A stretch of 64,000 bases of DNA from Galbibacter pacificus (GTDB taxonomy: Bacteria; Bacteroidota; Bacteroidia; Flavobacteriales; Flavobacteriaceae): contig NZ_JAQSVC010000004.1 in assembly GCF_029603165.1 (NCBI RefSeq), forward strand, positions 186,001-250,000, given 5' to 3'. The position numbers and the translations under genes were made by a program. The notes under the pieces were generated by a model. That model saw nothing but the letters and a program-made list of their open reading frames with translations. It was not told the origin of the DNA and did not search any database. Numbering within the stretch: position 1 is the stretch's first letter; the number at the start of each line of letters is the position of its first letter. Positions 17,215-25,804 of this stretch are shown in pieces.

Positions 17215-18240
17215 CTACAAGGCAGATTTAAATTGCTTTAGGAATCGGATATCGTTCTCGCTCAACATTCTAATATCCGAAATTTGGTGCAGCAACAAGG
17301 CAATCCTATCTATGCCCATACCAAAAGCAAACCCGGAATATTCTTTAGAGTCTATTCCGCAATTCTCCAACACATTGGGGTCTACCATTCCGCAGCCCAT
17401 AATTTCTAGCCAGCCCGTGCCCTTGGTCATTCTATAGTCGGTTTCTGTTTCCAGCCCCCAATACACATCGACTTCGGCACTTGGTTCGGTGAACGGGAAA
17501 TAAGAAGGCCTTAACCTGATTTTTGACTTCCCGAACATTTCCGTGGTAAAATACTGAAGTGTTTGTTTTAGGTCGGCAAACGAAACCCCTTTGTCTATAT
17601 AAAGTCCTTCCACCTGATGAAAGAAGCAGTGCGAACGCGAAGAAATGGCTTCGTTTCTATAAACACGCCCGGGAGAAATGGTCCTAATTGGCGGTGTATT
17701 GTTTTCCATATACCGTACTTGCACCGACGAGGTGTGCGTGCGCAACAAAACATCGGGATCGGTTTGAATAAAAAAAGTGTCCTGCATGTCACGTGCAGGA
17801 TGGTATTCCGGTAAGTTCAAAGCGGTAAAGTTATGCCAGTCATCTTCTATTTCGGGACCTTCAGAAACATTAAAGCCAATTCTGGAAAATATATCTATAA
17901 TTTGGTTCTTGACAATAGCTATTGGATGCCTGCTTCCTAGCTCCAACGGAATTGCAGGCTTTGTGAGGTCTCCATAGAAACTTTTATCAACGTCTTTATG
18001 CTCCAAGGCCTCTTTTAAGGCATTAACCTTTTCTTGAGCAGCAGTCTTTAATTCGTTGATGGTTTGCCCAAATGCTTTTTTTTGCTCGTTGGGAACATTT
18101 TTAAATTCGGCAAAAAAGTCGTTCAACAATCCTTTTTTACCCAAATATTCAATTCTAAAAGCTTCTACTTCATCTAAAGTACCAGCGGTAAAGCCGTTTA
18201 CTTTCTCAATATGCTCCTTTATAGTGTCGATCATAACCAT
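17215..18240 (-). CDS. pheS: Phenylalanyl-tRNA synthetase alpha subunit
   Basis: 341 residues, the usual PheS length. An N-terminal coiled coil (about 1-85) that contacts tRNA precedes the class II core with motif 2 (SPGRVYRNEAISSRSHCFFHQVEG) and motif 3 (SGFAFGMGIDRIALL). It pairs with PheT, which is not adjacent here, to charge tRNA-Phe. Two ATGs (18240, 18234) are two codons apart. An exact -7 element lies 17 nt upstream. The 131-residue unknown gene follows by 28 bp. Confidence 0.97.
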   Translation of the reverse strand: MVMIDTIKEHIEKVNGFTAGTLDEVEAFRIEYLGKKGLLNDFFAEFKNVPNEQKKAFGQTINELKTAAQEKVNALKEALEHKDVDKSFYGDLTKPAIPLELGSRHPIAIVKNQIIDIFSRIGFNVSEGPEIEDDWHNFTALNLPEYHPARDMQDTFFIQTDPDVLLRTHTSSVQVRYMENNTPPIRTISPGRVYRNEAISSRSHCFFHQVEGLYIDKGVSFADLKQTLQYFTTEMFGKSKIRLRPSYFPFTEPSAEVDVYWGLETETDYRMTKGTGWLEIMGCGMVDPNVLENCGIDSKEYSGFAFGMGIDRIALLLHQISDIRMLSENDIRFLKQFKSAL

Positions 18241-18256
18241 TTTTTCTTTGGAAGGG

Positions 18257-18264
18257 CAAATTTA
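18257..18264 (-). promoter_or_regulatory. -7 promoter element of pheS
   Basis: TAAATTTG on the minus strand, exact TAnnTTTG, giving a leader of about 10 nt before the ATG at 18240. Confidence 0.55.
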
Positions 18265-18363
18265 AAGATTTCCCGAGAATATAATGCACCTTCTTAAACT
18301 TAATCGTAGTGGTTTAACACATACGCTAAAACTCAACGTTAGGTTGGCAACTGTAAAGAACCA

Positions 18364-18720
18364 TTACTCTATAAAACCGTTTTCAACAAAATATTGAACC
18401 AATGCTTCTTTCATTAATACCGACTGCTCCCCCGACTTAAGTACTGGCAACTGTTCTTTTAACTTATAATGAGGCCAGCCATCTTTATCAAAAAAATCAA
18501 ACTCGTAATATCCATAAGGCTCCAACAACCTGCAAATGGCTATGTGCATCAGGTTAAGTTTTTCGTCTTTCTTAAAAGTTCGGTGCAATTGGCCCAGTTC
18601 CTGTACGCCCACCAAATAGATAATGGCATCCAGCTCTAACGTATCTCCATCGGCAAACTGACTGGACAGCTTTGTAACCAGTAAGTCCCATTTCATTTTT
18701 AATTCTTCGTCTCTTGCCAT
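18364..18720 (-). CDS. Conserved hypothetical protein (MARDEELKMKWDLL family)
   Basis: 118 residues from the ATG at 18720. The frame extends upstream to a GTG at 18810, but an exact -7 promoter element (18735-18742) lies within that extension, so the shorter start is chosen. The protein is soluble, helical, with a conserved-looking block (LELDAIIYLVGVQELGQL) and a C-terminal HYKLKEQLP...EALVQYF region. I do not know a function. It is divergent from cvpA. Confidence 0.7.
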   Translation of the reverse strand: MARDEELKMKWDLLVTKLSSQFADGDTLELDAIIYLVGVQELGQLHRTFKKDEKLNLMHIAICRLLEPYGYYEFDFFDKDGWPHYKLKEQLPVLKSGEQSVLMKEALVQYFVENGFIE

Positions 18721-18734
18721 AATTAAACTTTGTG

Positions 18735-18742
18735 CAAAAATA
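18735..18742 (-). promoter_or_regulatory. -7 promoter element of the 118-residue hypothetical gene
   Basis: TATTTTTG on the minus strand, exact TAnnTTTG, 14 nt upstream of the ATG at 18720. It fixes the start of that gene. Confidence 0.6.
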
Positions 18743-18849
18743 GTAAGTTCTATGGTTTGAATAAGATAATTGTTTGGATTTGTAAGTTGATCAAAACCTT
18801 TTTTGTCCACGGAATGTTTATAACTAGCGATAAAAGCTTAGAAAAGATT

Positions 18850-18857
18850 TATATTTG
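18850..18857 (+). promoter_or_regulatory. -7 promoter element of cvpA
   Basis: TATATTTG, exact TAnnTTTG, 20 nt upstream of the ATG at 18878. No clear -33 TTTG. Confidence 0.5.
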
Positions 18858-18877
18858 TTGAAACTACTTTGCCATAA

Positions 18878-19363
18878 ATGAATTATATAGATATTGTTTT
18901 GGGCGGATTAATTCTTTTTGGGCTCGTCCGCGGGTTCATGAAAGGCCTTTTTATTGAAGTGGCTTCTTTGGTAGCCCTTATTCTAGGAATATATGGCGCC
19001 ATTAATTTTTCTTACTTTATAGGCGATTATTTGCAGGATAAGGTAACCTGGGACCAAAAATACATAAGTTTAACGGCCTTTGCCCTAACTTTTATAGGCA
19101 TTATTATTATAGTTTCCCTGTTGGGAAAACTTCTTACAAAAATTGCAAATTTGGTAGCCTTAGGTATTTTAAACCGAATTTTGGGCGCCTTGTTTGGTGG
19201 GTTAAAGATAGCGGTTATCCTTGGTGCGGTTTTAATATTTATACATAAGTCCAACCAAACCGTTCAATTTATCGATCAAGAAACCATCGATTCATCGGTT
19301 GTGTACCAGCCGGTAAAACAACTAGGAGATTTTGTGTTTAACTGGGTATTGAGAGATGCTTAA
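18878..19363 (+). CDS. cvpA: CvpA family membrane protein
   Basis: 161 residues with four hydrophobic helices and the CvpA pattern: an N-terminal GGLILFGLVRGFMKGLFIE helix, a central LLGKLLTKIANL turn and a GALFGGLKIAVILGAVL helix. CvpA is known for colicin V production and purF-linked effects in E. coli; its molecular role is envelope-related and not settled. Single gene with its own promoter and a following terminator. Confidence 0.88.
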   Translation: MNYIDIVLGGLILFGLVRGFMKGLFIEVASLVALILGIYGAINFSYFIGDYLQDKVTWDQKYISLTAFALTFIGIIIIVSLLGKLLTKIANLVALGILNRILGALFGGLKIAVILGAVLIFIHKSNQTVQFIDQETIDSSVVYQPVKQLGDFVFNWVLRDA

Positions 19364-19387
19364 ATATGTTTTCCTGCTAAACAAAAC

Positions 19388-19420
19388 AAGGGGCCAAATT
19401 AGGCCCCTTAAAATATTTTT
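19388..19420 (+). terminator. Terminator between cvpA and the carbonic anhydrase gene
   Basis: Perfect 8-bp stem AAGGGGCC (19388-19395) / GGCCCCTT (19402-19409) with a 6-nt loop, followed by AAAATATTTTTAT. The minus strand also has a T-rich flank, so it may serve both convergent genes. Confidence 0.75.
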
Positions 19421-19460
19421 ATACAGATATGAAAATGTTCTTATTGAGAAGATTTGAAAA

Positions 19461-20087
19461 TTAATCCAAATGATAAATTTCCATGATATTTTTAAGAATC
19501 CCATCAAAATCGATTTTTAAATCGATTAATCGTCCACTGTGGACATCAAACACCCAACCGTGCACTTTTAATCCTCTGTCCCTTGATGCTTTTTGAATAG
19601 TGGCCGTTTTGATGATGTTCACACACTGTTCCTGAACGTTCAGTTCCACCAAGCGATTGTAGCGCTTTTCTTCGTCCTCAATAGCATTGAGCTCGGTTTT
19701 GTGCAAACGGTAAACATCGCGTATATTCCTCAACCAAGGGTTTAAAATGCCCAAATCGGCAGATTGCATGGCTGCTTTTACGCCCCCGCACAAATAGTGC
19801 CCGCATATTACCACATGCTCTACCTTTAAATGGTTTACGGCATAATCTACGACCGACATGGCGTTGAGGTCGGTACCTACCACCATATTGGCAATATTCC
19901 TGTGCACAAAAACATCTCCGGGGCCCAGCCCCATTAAATCTTCCGCGGTCACTCTGCTGTCCGAACAGCCTATGTACAATAATTTTGGACTCTGCCCTTT
20001 TCCTAAGTCATTAAAATACTCGGGGTCGAGCTCCAATTTACTTTCTATCCAGTTTTTATTATTTTCAAAAACAATGTCTAATTTCAT
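19461..20087 (-). CDS. Beta-class carbonic anhydrase
   Basis: 208 residues. Zinc ligands are Cys41 and Asp43 (CSDSR), His97 and Cys100 (GHYLCGG), the full beta-CA set with the Asp-Arg dyad at 43/45. It interconverts CO2 and bicarbonate in the cytoplasm. The SulP-type anion transporter lies 54 bp upstream on the same strand, a pairing that suggests bicarbonate uptake followed by hydration balance. Whether the two act together here is inferred from adjacency. Confidence 0.95.
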   Translation of the reverse strand: MKLDIVFENNKNWIESKLELDPEYFNDLGKGQSPKLLYIGCSDSRVTAEDLMGLGPGDVFVHRNIANMVVGTDLNAMSVVDYAVNHLKVEHVVICGHYLCGGVKAAMQSADLGILNPWLRNIRDVYRLHKTELNAIEDEEKRYNRLVELNVQEQCVNIIKTATIQKASRDRGLKVHGWVFDVHSGRLIDLKIDFDGILKNIMEIYHLD

Positions 20088-20141
20088 GTTACTTTTTATT
20101 TCTTAAATAAATGTACTAATTTTTCTACAAAACCTGAATAT

Positions 20142-21722
20142 TTACGCGGCATTTTCACGTTTTGTTATAAAAAACTCTGTAAAACTTTTGGGGTTGTATA
20201 CTGTCCCTCTGTTTGAAATCAGCTTAATTTCAATATCCTTGTCTTTTGATTTTATTGCAAAATCGTCTAATATTTCAAGGATATCATAATTAAGGTTGAT
20301 AGTCTTTCTAACGTCCAATTCCAGCAACGTATTATTAGGAAGTTTGTTTAATTCGTTAAGAATGGCGCCTTTGTTAAGGAAAGATACCTCCTCGGCCAAT
20401 GTCATTTTTACAACATGTCCCCCGTCTTCTTTCTTTTCAATATGAAGGAAATGAGAATTTTGATAACTCTTTATTAAAATTGAAGTAATCCCAACGGCCA
20501 ATCCCAGCCCTATGCCCACAAGCAAATCGGTAAAGACAACACCCAAGACAGTAACGATAAAGGGTATAAACTGTCCTTTTCCTAATGAGTACATTTGCTT
20601 AAAAAGTGACGGTTTTGCCAATTTATAACCCACAATAAATAAAATTGCGGCCAATACAGCCAAAGGTATTCTGTTTAAGATATTTGGGATTATAATTATT
20701 GAAGACAGCAACAAAAACCCATGAACAATAGCCGAAAGTTTAGTCTTCCCGCCCGATTGTATATTGGTAGAACTCCTTACAATTACCTGTGTAATTGGCA
20801 ACCCGCCAATTAATCCAGAAATAATGTTCCCCGTTCCTTGCGCAAACAATTCCCTATTGGTTGGCGTAACATTTTTATTTGGGTCCAACTTATCTGTGGC
20901 CTCCACGCACAACAAGGTCTCTAAACTTGCAACAATAGCAATGGTAACACCCGCCAGCCATACTTGCGGGTTGGTAATGGCCACAAAATTCGGGAATGTA
21001 AATTGCCCGAAAAAAGAGGCCGCATCCTCTGGAACGGGAACCGATACCAAGTGCTCTTCTGCTATAGAAAATAACGACGATGGGTCTATTAACAAATAAT
21101 AAGCAACACCAACCAGTACGGCTACCAAAGGACCCGGTATGATTTTAAATATATCGTTCTTTTTCACTAAAACTTTCTCCCACAACAATAAAATAAAAAG
21201 GGAAATTGCAGTTACTAAAACAGCTCCGGGTGAAATAAAGTTGAGCATTTCCCCCAATGCAGAAAATGTGTTTTCGCCATCGAGTTGAAAGAAATCCAAA
21301 TCCCCTTCATAATCGGTATCGTAACCAAATGCATGAGGGATTTGCTTTAAAAAAATAATTATTCCTATGGCCGCCAACATTCCCTTAATAACCGAAGAAG
21401 GAAAATAATACCCAATAATCCCGGCTTTAACGAGCCCTAAAATAATTTGAATTGCTCCCCCAATAACCACGGCAACTAAAAAGTTCTCAAAGCCAAGGGT
21501 GGCAATAGCCCCCAATACAATTACTGCAAGACCTGCAGCTGGGCCACTCACCCCGATTGATGATCCACTTATACTACCAACAACTATACCGCCAATTATT
21601 CCGGCAATTAGACCGGAAAATAAAGGGGCACCACTTGCCAATGCAATTCCCAAACATAAGGGAAGTGCTACAAAAAATACGACGAGACTCGCCGGTATAT
21701 CGTTTTTTAAATGCTTGAACAT
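20142..21722 (-). CDS. SulP-family inorganic anion transporter
   Basis: 526 residues with a hydrophobic core of at least ten TM helices and the SLC26/SulP features: GSISGSSIGVSGPAAGLAV near the N-terminus, and a central ESLLCVEATDK-like ETLLCVEATDKL stretch. The C-terminal part (about 440-520) is a compact STAS-like domain. Members carry sulfate or bicarbonate (BicA type). The adjacent beta-carbonic anhydrase favours bicarbonate, but the substrate is unproven. The spacer upstream of the start holds GC-rich palindromic blocks. Confidence 0.9.
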   Translation of the reverse strand: MFKHLKNDIPASLVVFFVALPLCLGIALASGAPLFSGLIAGIIGGIVVGSISGSSIGVSGPAAGLAVIVLGAIATLGFENFLVAVVIGGAIQIILGLVKAGIIGYYFPSSVIKGMLAAIGIIIFLKQIPHAFGYDTDYEGDLDFFQLDGENTFSALGEMLNFISPGAVLVTAISLFILLLWEKVLVKKNDIFKIIPGPLVAVLVGVAYYLLIDPSSLFSIAEEHLVSVPVPEDAASFFGQFTFPNFVAITNPQVWLAGVTIAIVASLETLLCVEATDKLDPNKNVTPTNRELFAQGTGNIISGLIGGLPITQVIVRSSTNIQSGGKTKLSAIVHGFLLLSSIIIIPNILNRIPLAVLAAILFIVGYKLAKPSLFKQMYSLGKGQFIPFIVTVLGVVFTDLLVGIGLGLAVGITSILIKSYQNSHFLHIEKKEDGGHVVKMTLAEEVSFLNKGAILNELNKLPNNTLLELDVRKTINLNYDILEILDDFAIKSKDKDIEIKLISNRGTVYNPKSFTEFFITKRENAA

Positions 21723-21780
21723 ATTTATACTATTTATTTTGCCTCCATTTTTTTAAATGAAAACGAATTAAAAACTTTCC

Positions 21781-21868
21781 TCACTAAGTGAAATTTGAAT
21801 GTTCCGGGGCTTGACCCGAAATCTAAATATTTTTATTACTAAGTGCCTCGCGGACTTGCCCCGAGGTA
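21781..21868. repeat. GC-rich dyad blocks in the spacer upstream of SulP
   Basis: In an AT-rich spacer there are two GC-rich blocks: about 21801-21820 (CCGGGGCTTGACCCGAA) and 21845-21866 (CCTCG...CGAGG around CGGACTTGCCC). Each has an imperfect dyad and both share a CGGGGC/GCCCCG core with a central CTTG. A further TCACTAAGTGA palindrome lies at 21781-21791. The pattern looks like a small mobile or dispersed palindromic element of the kind seen in Flavobacteriaceae genomes; only one locus is visible here. Confidence 0.4.
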
Positions 21869-21897
21869 ACTGTCTAAAAAATATGCAATACAAAATA

Positions 21898-22209
21898 TTA
21901 AGCGATATGTTCCGGAGGAGGTATAATAACGTCCATTACCTGGTCACAGGAATGGTGCATATGGTAATAATAAGCATTTCTATTGCTTGAATATTGCGAG
22001 AAATAAAGAAATTCATCTTTTGGATAAGGAAGCCCTTTTATCTCTTTTATTTCTCCGGTATTAGAACCTTTTTTTTCTTCTTCTACCAAACTATAAAAAC
22101 AGGACACGTCCATATTCTTCTCAACTACTTTAATTACCGCCGGGGTAATTATGAACGAGCAGAATATATATAGAAAAAAGTAAACAATTATTTTCTTGGC
22201 CGTATTCAA
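21898..22209 (-). CDS. Small membrane-anchored protein, unknown
   Basis: 103 residues. One N-terminal hydrophobic helix (about 6-26) is followed by a soluble tail with CFYSLVEEEKKG, a Pro-rich segment, and a His/Cys-rich end (HMHHSCDQVMD, then PPPEH). The histidine cluster could bind metal, but no family was recognised. It lies between batE and the SulP/carbonic anhydrase genes on the same strand; a shared role with either is not shown. Confidence 0.55.
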   Translation of the reverse strand: MNTAKKIIVYFFLYIFCSFIITPAVIKVVEKNMDVSCFYSLVEEEKKGSNTGEIKEIKGLPYPKDEFLYFSQYSSNRNAYYYHMHHSCDQVMDVIIPPPEHIA

Positions 22210-22275
22210 TATCTATTATTTTCAGTAAAAGACTCAAAGATATAATAAATATGCAATTTTTGTGTTAAGGTTCTT

Positions 22276-23058
22276 TTAAATATCTTTTATTTCCTTAATT
22301 TCTGATGAAGGAATCCAACCGATCTTTCCATCGGCCAGTTTAATTTTTTTCCATTCGCCCAAGGTATTCATAACATTCACCTTCGTACCTTCATGCAACA
22401 AAAACACTTCTTCGCTGCCCATATTGGGCTCGGACATGACAGAAGTTTCTTTTGCAAAAACAATTGCCGGATTGTTGCTTTGGGCTATTCCATGTTGATT
22501 GAAGGCAAATCCCAAACTCGATAATGAAGCTATTAAAGAAAGCGCACTAATGGCAAAATAAAAACGTTTTTTTAACTGATAGCGGGAAAAATAATACAAA
22601 AGGAACAGCACTACAAATAATACCATAAAGGCTATGGAAAGAACTGCCCAAGTATTATAGGATAGCCTGCCTATTACATTTTCAACCAATTTATCGACTC
22701 CTGTTTGGGGCATTACGTCTATGGCATCGACCGTCATATTTTTGGCATACGTAAGGTTGTTTTTTATATCCTCATCGTCGGGGTCCAACGACAGGGCCTT
22801 TTCATAATAATATATACTGGGCGCTATCTGGTTAAGCTTGTAATAACTATTTGCCAAATTATAATACAATGCCGGTGATTGTTCTCCGTTCTCAGAAACT
22901 TGCAGGTATTTTTCAACAGCTTCTTGGTATTTTCCGTTTTTATAAAAATCGTTCCCGGCCATAAACAAATCCTCGTTTTGGGCAAAAACAGGGGCAATAA
23001 CCATGAAAAACAATACCATGGCAATACCCATTTGTATTTTATTACCATTTCTTATCAT
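22276..23058 (-). CDS. batE: BatE: TPR and SH3 domain protein
   Basis: 260 residues with a signal peptide (to about residue 27, APVFAQ), TPR repeats over about 30-110, two hydrophobic helices (about 133-180), and a C-terminal SH3-like domain (KETSVMSEPNMGSEEVFLLHEGTKVNV). This is the usual BatE composition. It is the last gene of the Bat operon and its start overlaps the batD stop (ATGA). Likely an envelope scaffold protein. Confidence 0.88.
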   Translation of the reverse strand: MIRNGNKIQMGIAMVLFFMVIAPVFAQNEDLFMAGNDFYKNGKYQEAVEKYLQVSENGEQSPALYYNLANSYYKLNQIAPSIYYYEKALSLDPDDEDIKNNLTYAKNMTVDAIDVMPQTGVDKLVENVIGRLSYNTWAVLSIAFMVLFVVLFLLYYFSRYQLKKRFYFAISALSLIASLSSLGFAFNQHGIAQSNNPAIVFAKETSVMSEPNMGSEEVFLLHEGTKVNVMNTLGEWKKIKLADGKIGWIPSSEIKEIKDI

Positions 23059-24842
23059 GACCTAAATTGTTTGTCTATTAACGATATAACTTCGGCGGCC
23101 TTTTCATAATCCTTTTGCATTTCTGCAATTGTACTTGGGGAATACCTGGCCAGCTCACAACTTTTTAACAACGCTATAAAATTGTCCACAACATCATCTT
23201 CAACTCCTTTGGATAAGAGTAGCTCGCTTATTTTTTCCTTGCTGAACTCTGATGTTACAATTTTTAGCTTTGCCTTAAGGTAATTATGCAGGGCCCGCTC
23301 CAACGATTCGTAAAAGGCTTCTTTATTCCCTAGGTTCTTTTTGGCTTCCGAAAGGTATTTCTTGGCAAGCCTGTTTGCTTTTCTCACACGGTTACCCACT
23401 ACATCGCTAGCCATTTCGGCACGTTTCCTGCCAATTGTTATTGCTATGGGAATTAAAAGCAGTGGCCCAAACAGAATGACATAAAATAAAGTTGAACCAA
23501 AGAACACTTTGGCGTCCTTGGGTGTTAAGGTTGTATTTAATTTGATGAACCTAAATTGATTTGCCGCTGCTGAAATGGGTTGCTTTGTTACTCCCGGTCC
23601 ATTTGAAGCCACAGCATTATCGGCTTGTGCGGCAGAAGGTCCTTCGTATACATTTATAAGTGTTTGTTTTGAGGTTACCGTTTTATATTTTTCTTCTTTA
23701 GGGTCGAAATACGAAAAAGCTACACCGGGAATCGGGTATTTTCCTTTGTATTGTGGCACGATGGTATAATTATCGGAGACTTTTCCGTTCATCCCTGCCA
23801 GAGAGGTTGACACCTTTTCCTCAAATTCGGGCTCGTAAACTTCCAAAGAACTGGGAAGCGTAAGTTTTGGCAAATCGAACAGTTTTAAATTTCCGTTGCC
23901 GGTTACCTGTATTTTAGCCGTTAACGATTCGCTAGCCTTTAAATCGGTTTTGGTAACAATGACGTCAAAATTAAACTGACCCACGGCTCCCGTAAACCCT
24001 GCGGGCTTTCCTTCTTCTGGCAAGGGTTGCACGCGAATGGTACGCTGTCCTGCCGTAACTGTTTTATGGGTTTGTGTGTAAAGTCTTCCCCCAAAAATAT
24101 CCCTTCTGTTGGTTGGCACATCTACGGTTACATCCAACGAAAGTGGCTCTATTTCAAGCCTTCCGGTTTTTTGAGGGTACAGAACCACCCTTTTTAAAAC
24201 GACGTAACGATACTGTTTTCCTTTATACAAACCATTTTCAACCTGAAACCTGCTCACTTTGATATCTTGAGACCAGAAATTATTGTATGTCGGGTTGGAA
24301 TTCGGTATAAAATTGGAAACGTTAATGCTGGGGCTCACATACAATTTATAAACCACGCTTACCGCTTCATTAAGGTATGGGGCGGCCTTAGAAACTTCGG
24401 CAACCAAATGCAAGTTGTCATCGGCAATATCGTCTGCGGACGGCGGTGCATTTGGATTGTTAACCGCCTCGGTAACATCAATGTTTATGGGCGTGGTTTT
24501 ATAGGTTGCTCCCGCTATTTCTACTTTTGCCTGCTTGATGGTAAAATTTCCCTTTGCCAAAGGCGAAAGTATGTAGGAATACGATTTTGAAAAGGAACGC
24601 TTGCCATTAATCCAGGAATTGCTTACCGATTGGTTGGGGCCCATTAAAACCCTGAACCCGTTAAAATCTGGCGGAACAAAGTTGTCGCCATCTTTGTTCA
24701 TTGTAAATTCTATACGCAAACGTTCGTTTACACCAAGATTATCCTTACTAACCTTGGCCTCGAATTTCACGCCTTCTTCCTGAGCCTGTACCGCTCCGGA
24801 AAAGCACATAAAAAAAGTAAGTATAAATAGTTTAACGTTCAT
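23055..24842 (-). CDS. batD: BatD: oxygen tolerance (BatD) protein
   Basis: 595 residues. The ATG at 24842 is chosen; the frame also allows a TTG at 24851. A signal peptide (MNVKLFILTFFMCFSGAVQAQ) is followed by the BatD domain of immunoglobulin-like beta-sandwich repeats, and then near residues 440-470 by a TM helix and a cytoplasmic helical tail. It starts 2 bp after the batC stop and overlaps batE by 4 bp. The Bat proteins are thought to support envelope protein assembly and stress resistance; the biochemical role is not settled. Confidence 0.9.
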   Translation of the reverse strand: MNVKLFILTFFMCFSGAVQAQEEGVKFEAKVSKDNLGVNERLRIEFTMNKDGDNFVPPDFNGFRVLMGPNQSVSNSWINGKRSFSKSYSYILSPLAKGNFTIKQAKVEIAGATYKTTPINIDVTEAVNNPNAPPSADDIADDNLHLVAEVSKAAPYLNEAVSVVYKLYVSPSINVSNFIPNSNPTYNNFWSQDIKVSRFQVENGLYKGKQYRYVVLKRVVLYPQKTGRLEIEPLSLDVTVDVPTNRRDIFGGRLYTQTHKTVTAGQRTIRVQPLPEEGKPAGFTGAVGQFNFDVIVTKTDLKASESLTAKIQVTGNGNLKLFDLPKLTLPSSLEVYEPEFEEKVSTSLAGMNGKVSDNYTIVPQYKGKYPIPGVAFSYFDPKEEKYKTVTSKQTLINVYEGPSAAQADNAVASNGPGVTKQPISAAANQFRFIKLNTTLTPKDAKVFFGSTLFYVILFGPLLLIPIAITIGRKRAEMASDVVGNRVRKANRLAKKYLSEAKKNLGNKEAFYESLERALHNYLKAKLKIVTSEFSKEKISELLLSKGVEDDVVDNFIALLKSCELARYSPSTIAEMQKDYEKAAEVISLIDKQFRS

Positions 24843-24844
24843 TT

Positions 24845-25804
24845 TTACCAATCTTTTTCAGATTTTACTGGTGCCCCTTTTACCTTTTCTGCATTTATTT
24901 TTTCTTGAACCTTTTTCTCTTCGTTGTTCATGGCTTCAAGAATATTTTTTACCTGTTGAGGAGATAACTGATTTGGCCTTGGCTGTTGCTGCTGTTGTTG
25001 AGGCTTGTCTCCGGGGTTCTTCTTCTGTTGCTCGTTTTTATCGTTTTTTCCTTCGTCTTGCTTTTTATCTTCCGGATTGTCACCTTTTTCGTCTTTATTG
25101 TCTCCTTGGTTGTTTTCATCTTTTTTATCGCCTTCATCATCCTTTTTATCCTCTCCGTTCTTATCGTCTTTTTTATCCTTGTCTTGTTGGTCTTTGTTGT
25201 CCTGGTCCTGTTTGTCTTTATTTTCGTCCTGTTCTTTGTTATCTTTATTATTATCCTGATTGTTTTTTTGCTCGTCTTGTTGCTTTTTCAGCAATTCTTT
25301 TGCCAATGCCAGGTTATAACGGGTCTCTTCATCTGTAGGGTCGTTCCTAAGCGCTTCTTTATATGCTTCTACCGCCTTTTGATATTCTTTGTTCTTCATA
25401 AACACATTTCCTAGATTATGGTAGGCATTGTGTTTTTCTTCTTTGCTCTTTGCGGTGGTTCCAGCTTCTTTATAACGCATAAAAGCCTCTCCCATGCTAT
25501 CGTCTTTATAATATACATTACCCAAATTGTATTTTGCCTTGGCATTGTCTACACTTTTAGATATTGCTTTTCTGTATTCCATTTCTGCTTCAACCGCATC
25601 GTCCTGGCCAGCAAGGGCTTCGTTTCCTTCATAGGTATATTCTATGGATTCTTCGAGCGCTTTTTCTTTCAATTTTTCTTCAGTTGCATCTTGAGCTTTT
25701 AAACCAAGCAGGGCAAAAAGTGCCAAAATAGTTAAAAAAACTGTTTTTGGATCAATTGCGGCTTCATTTAAAATTGATATGGCTATGTATTTCTTAATTT
25801 TCAT
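24845..25804 (-). CDS. batC: BatC: TPR protein with charged low-complexity tail
   Basis: 319 residues from the ATG at 25804, which overlaps batB by 11 bp; the frame runs further upstream to 25873 but that would overlap batB by 80 bp. A signal/TM helix (20-36) precedes TPR repeats (about 45-170; KYNLGNVYYKDDSMGEAFMRY, AYHNLGNVFMKNKEYQKAV). Residues 174-279 are an almost pure Asp/Lys/Asn/Gln/Glu tract ending in six Gln. The last 40 residues are helical again. TPR proteins scaffold partner proteins. Confidence 0.9.
   Translation of the reverse strand: MKIKKYIAISILNEAAIDPKTVFLTILALFALLGLKAQDATEEKLKEKALEESIEYTYEGNEALAGQDDAVEAEMEYRKAISKSVDNAKAKYNLGNVYYKDDSMGEAFMRYKEAGTTAKSKEEKHNAYHNLGNVFMKNKEYQKAVEAYKEALRNDPTDEETRYNLALAKELLKKQQDEQKNNQDNNKDNKEQDENKDKQDQDNKDQQDKDKKDDKNGEDKKDDEGDKKDENNQGDNKDEKGDNPEDKKQDEGKNDKNEQQKKNPGDKPQQQQQQPRPNQLSPQQVKNILEAMNNEEKKVQEKINAEKVKGAPVKSEKDW

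Noticed and set aside
18721-18810. GTG start extending the 118-residue hypothetical protein by 30 codons
   Set aside because: An exact -7 promoter element lies within the extension, so it is not transcribed in the same mRNA.
24871-25414. Long plus-strand open frames with Leu/Phe/Val-rich translations opposite batC
   Set aside because: They are the complement of the Lys/Asp/Gln-rich tract of BatC; low complexity keeps all frames open.
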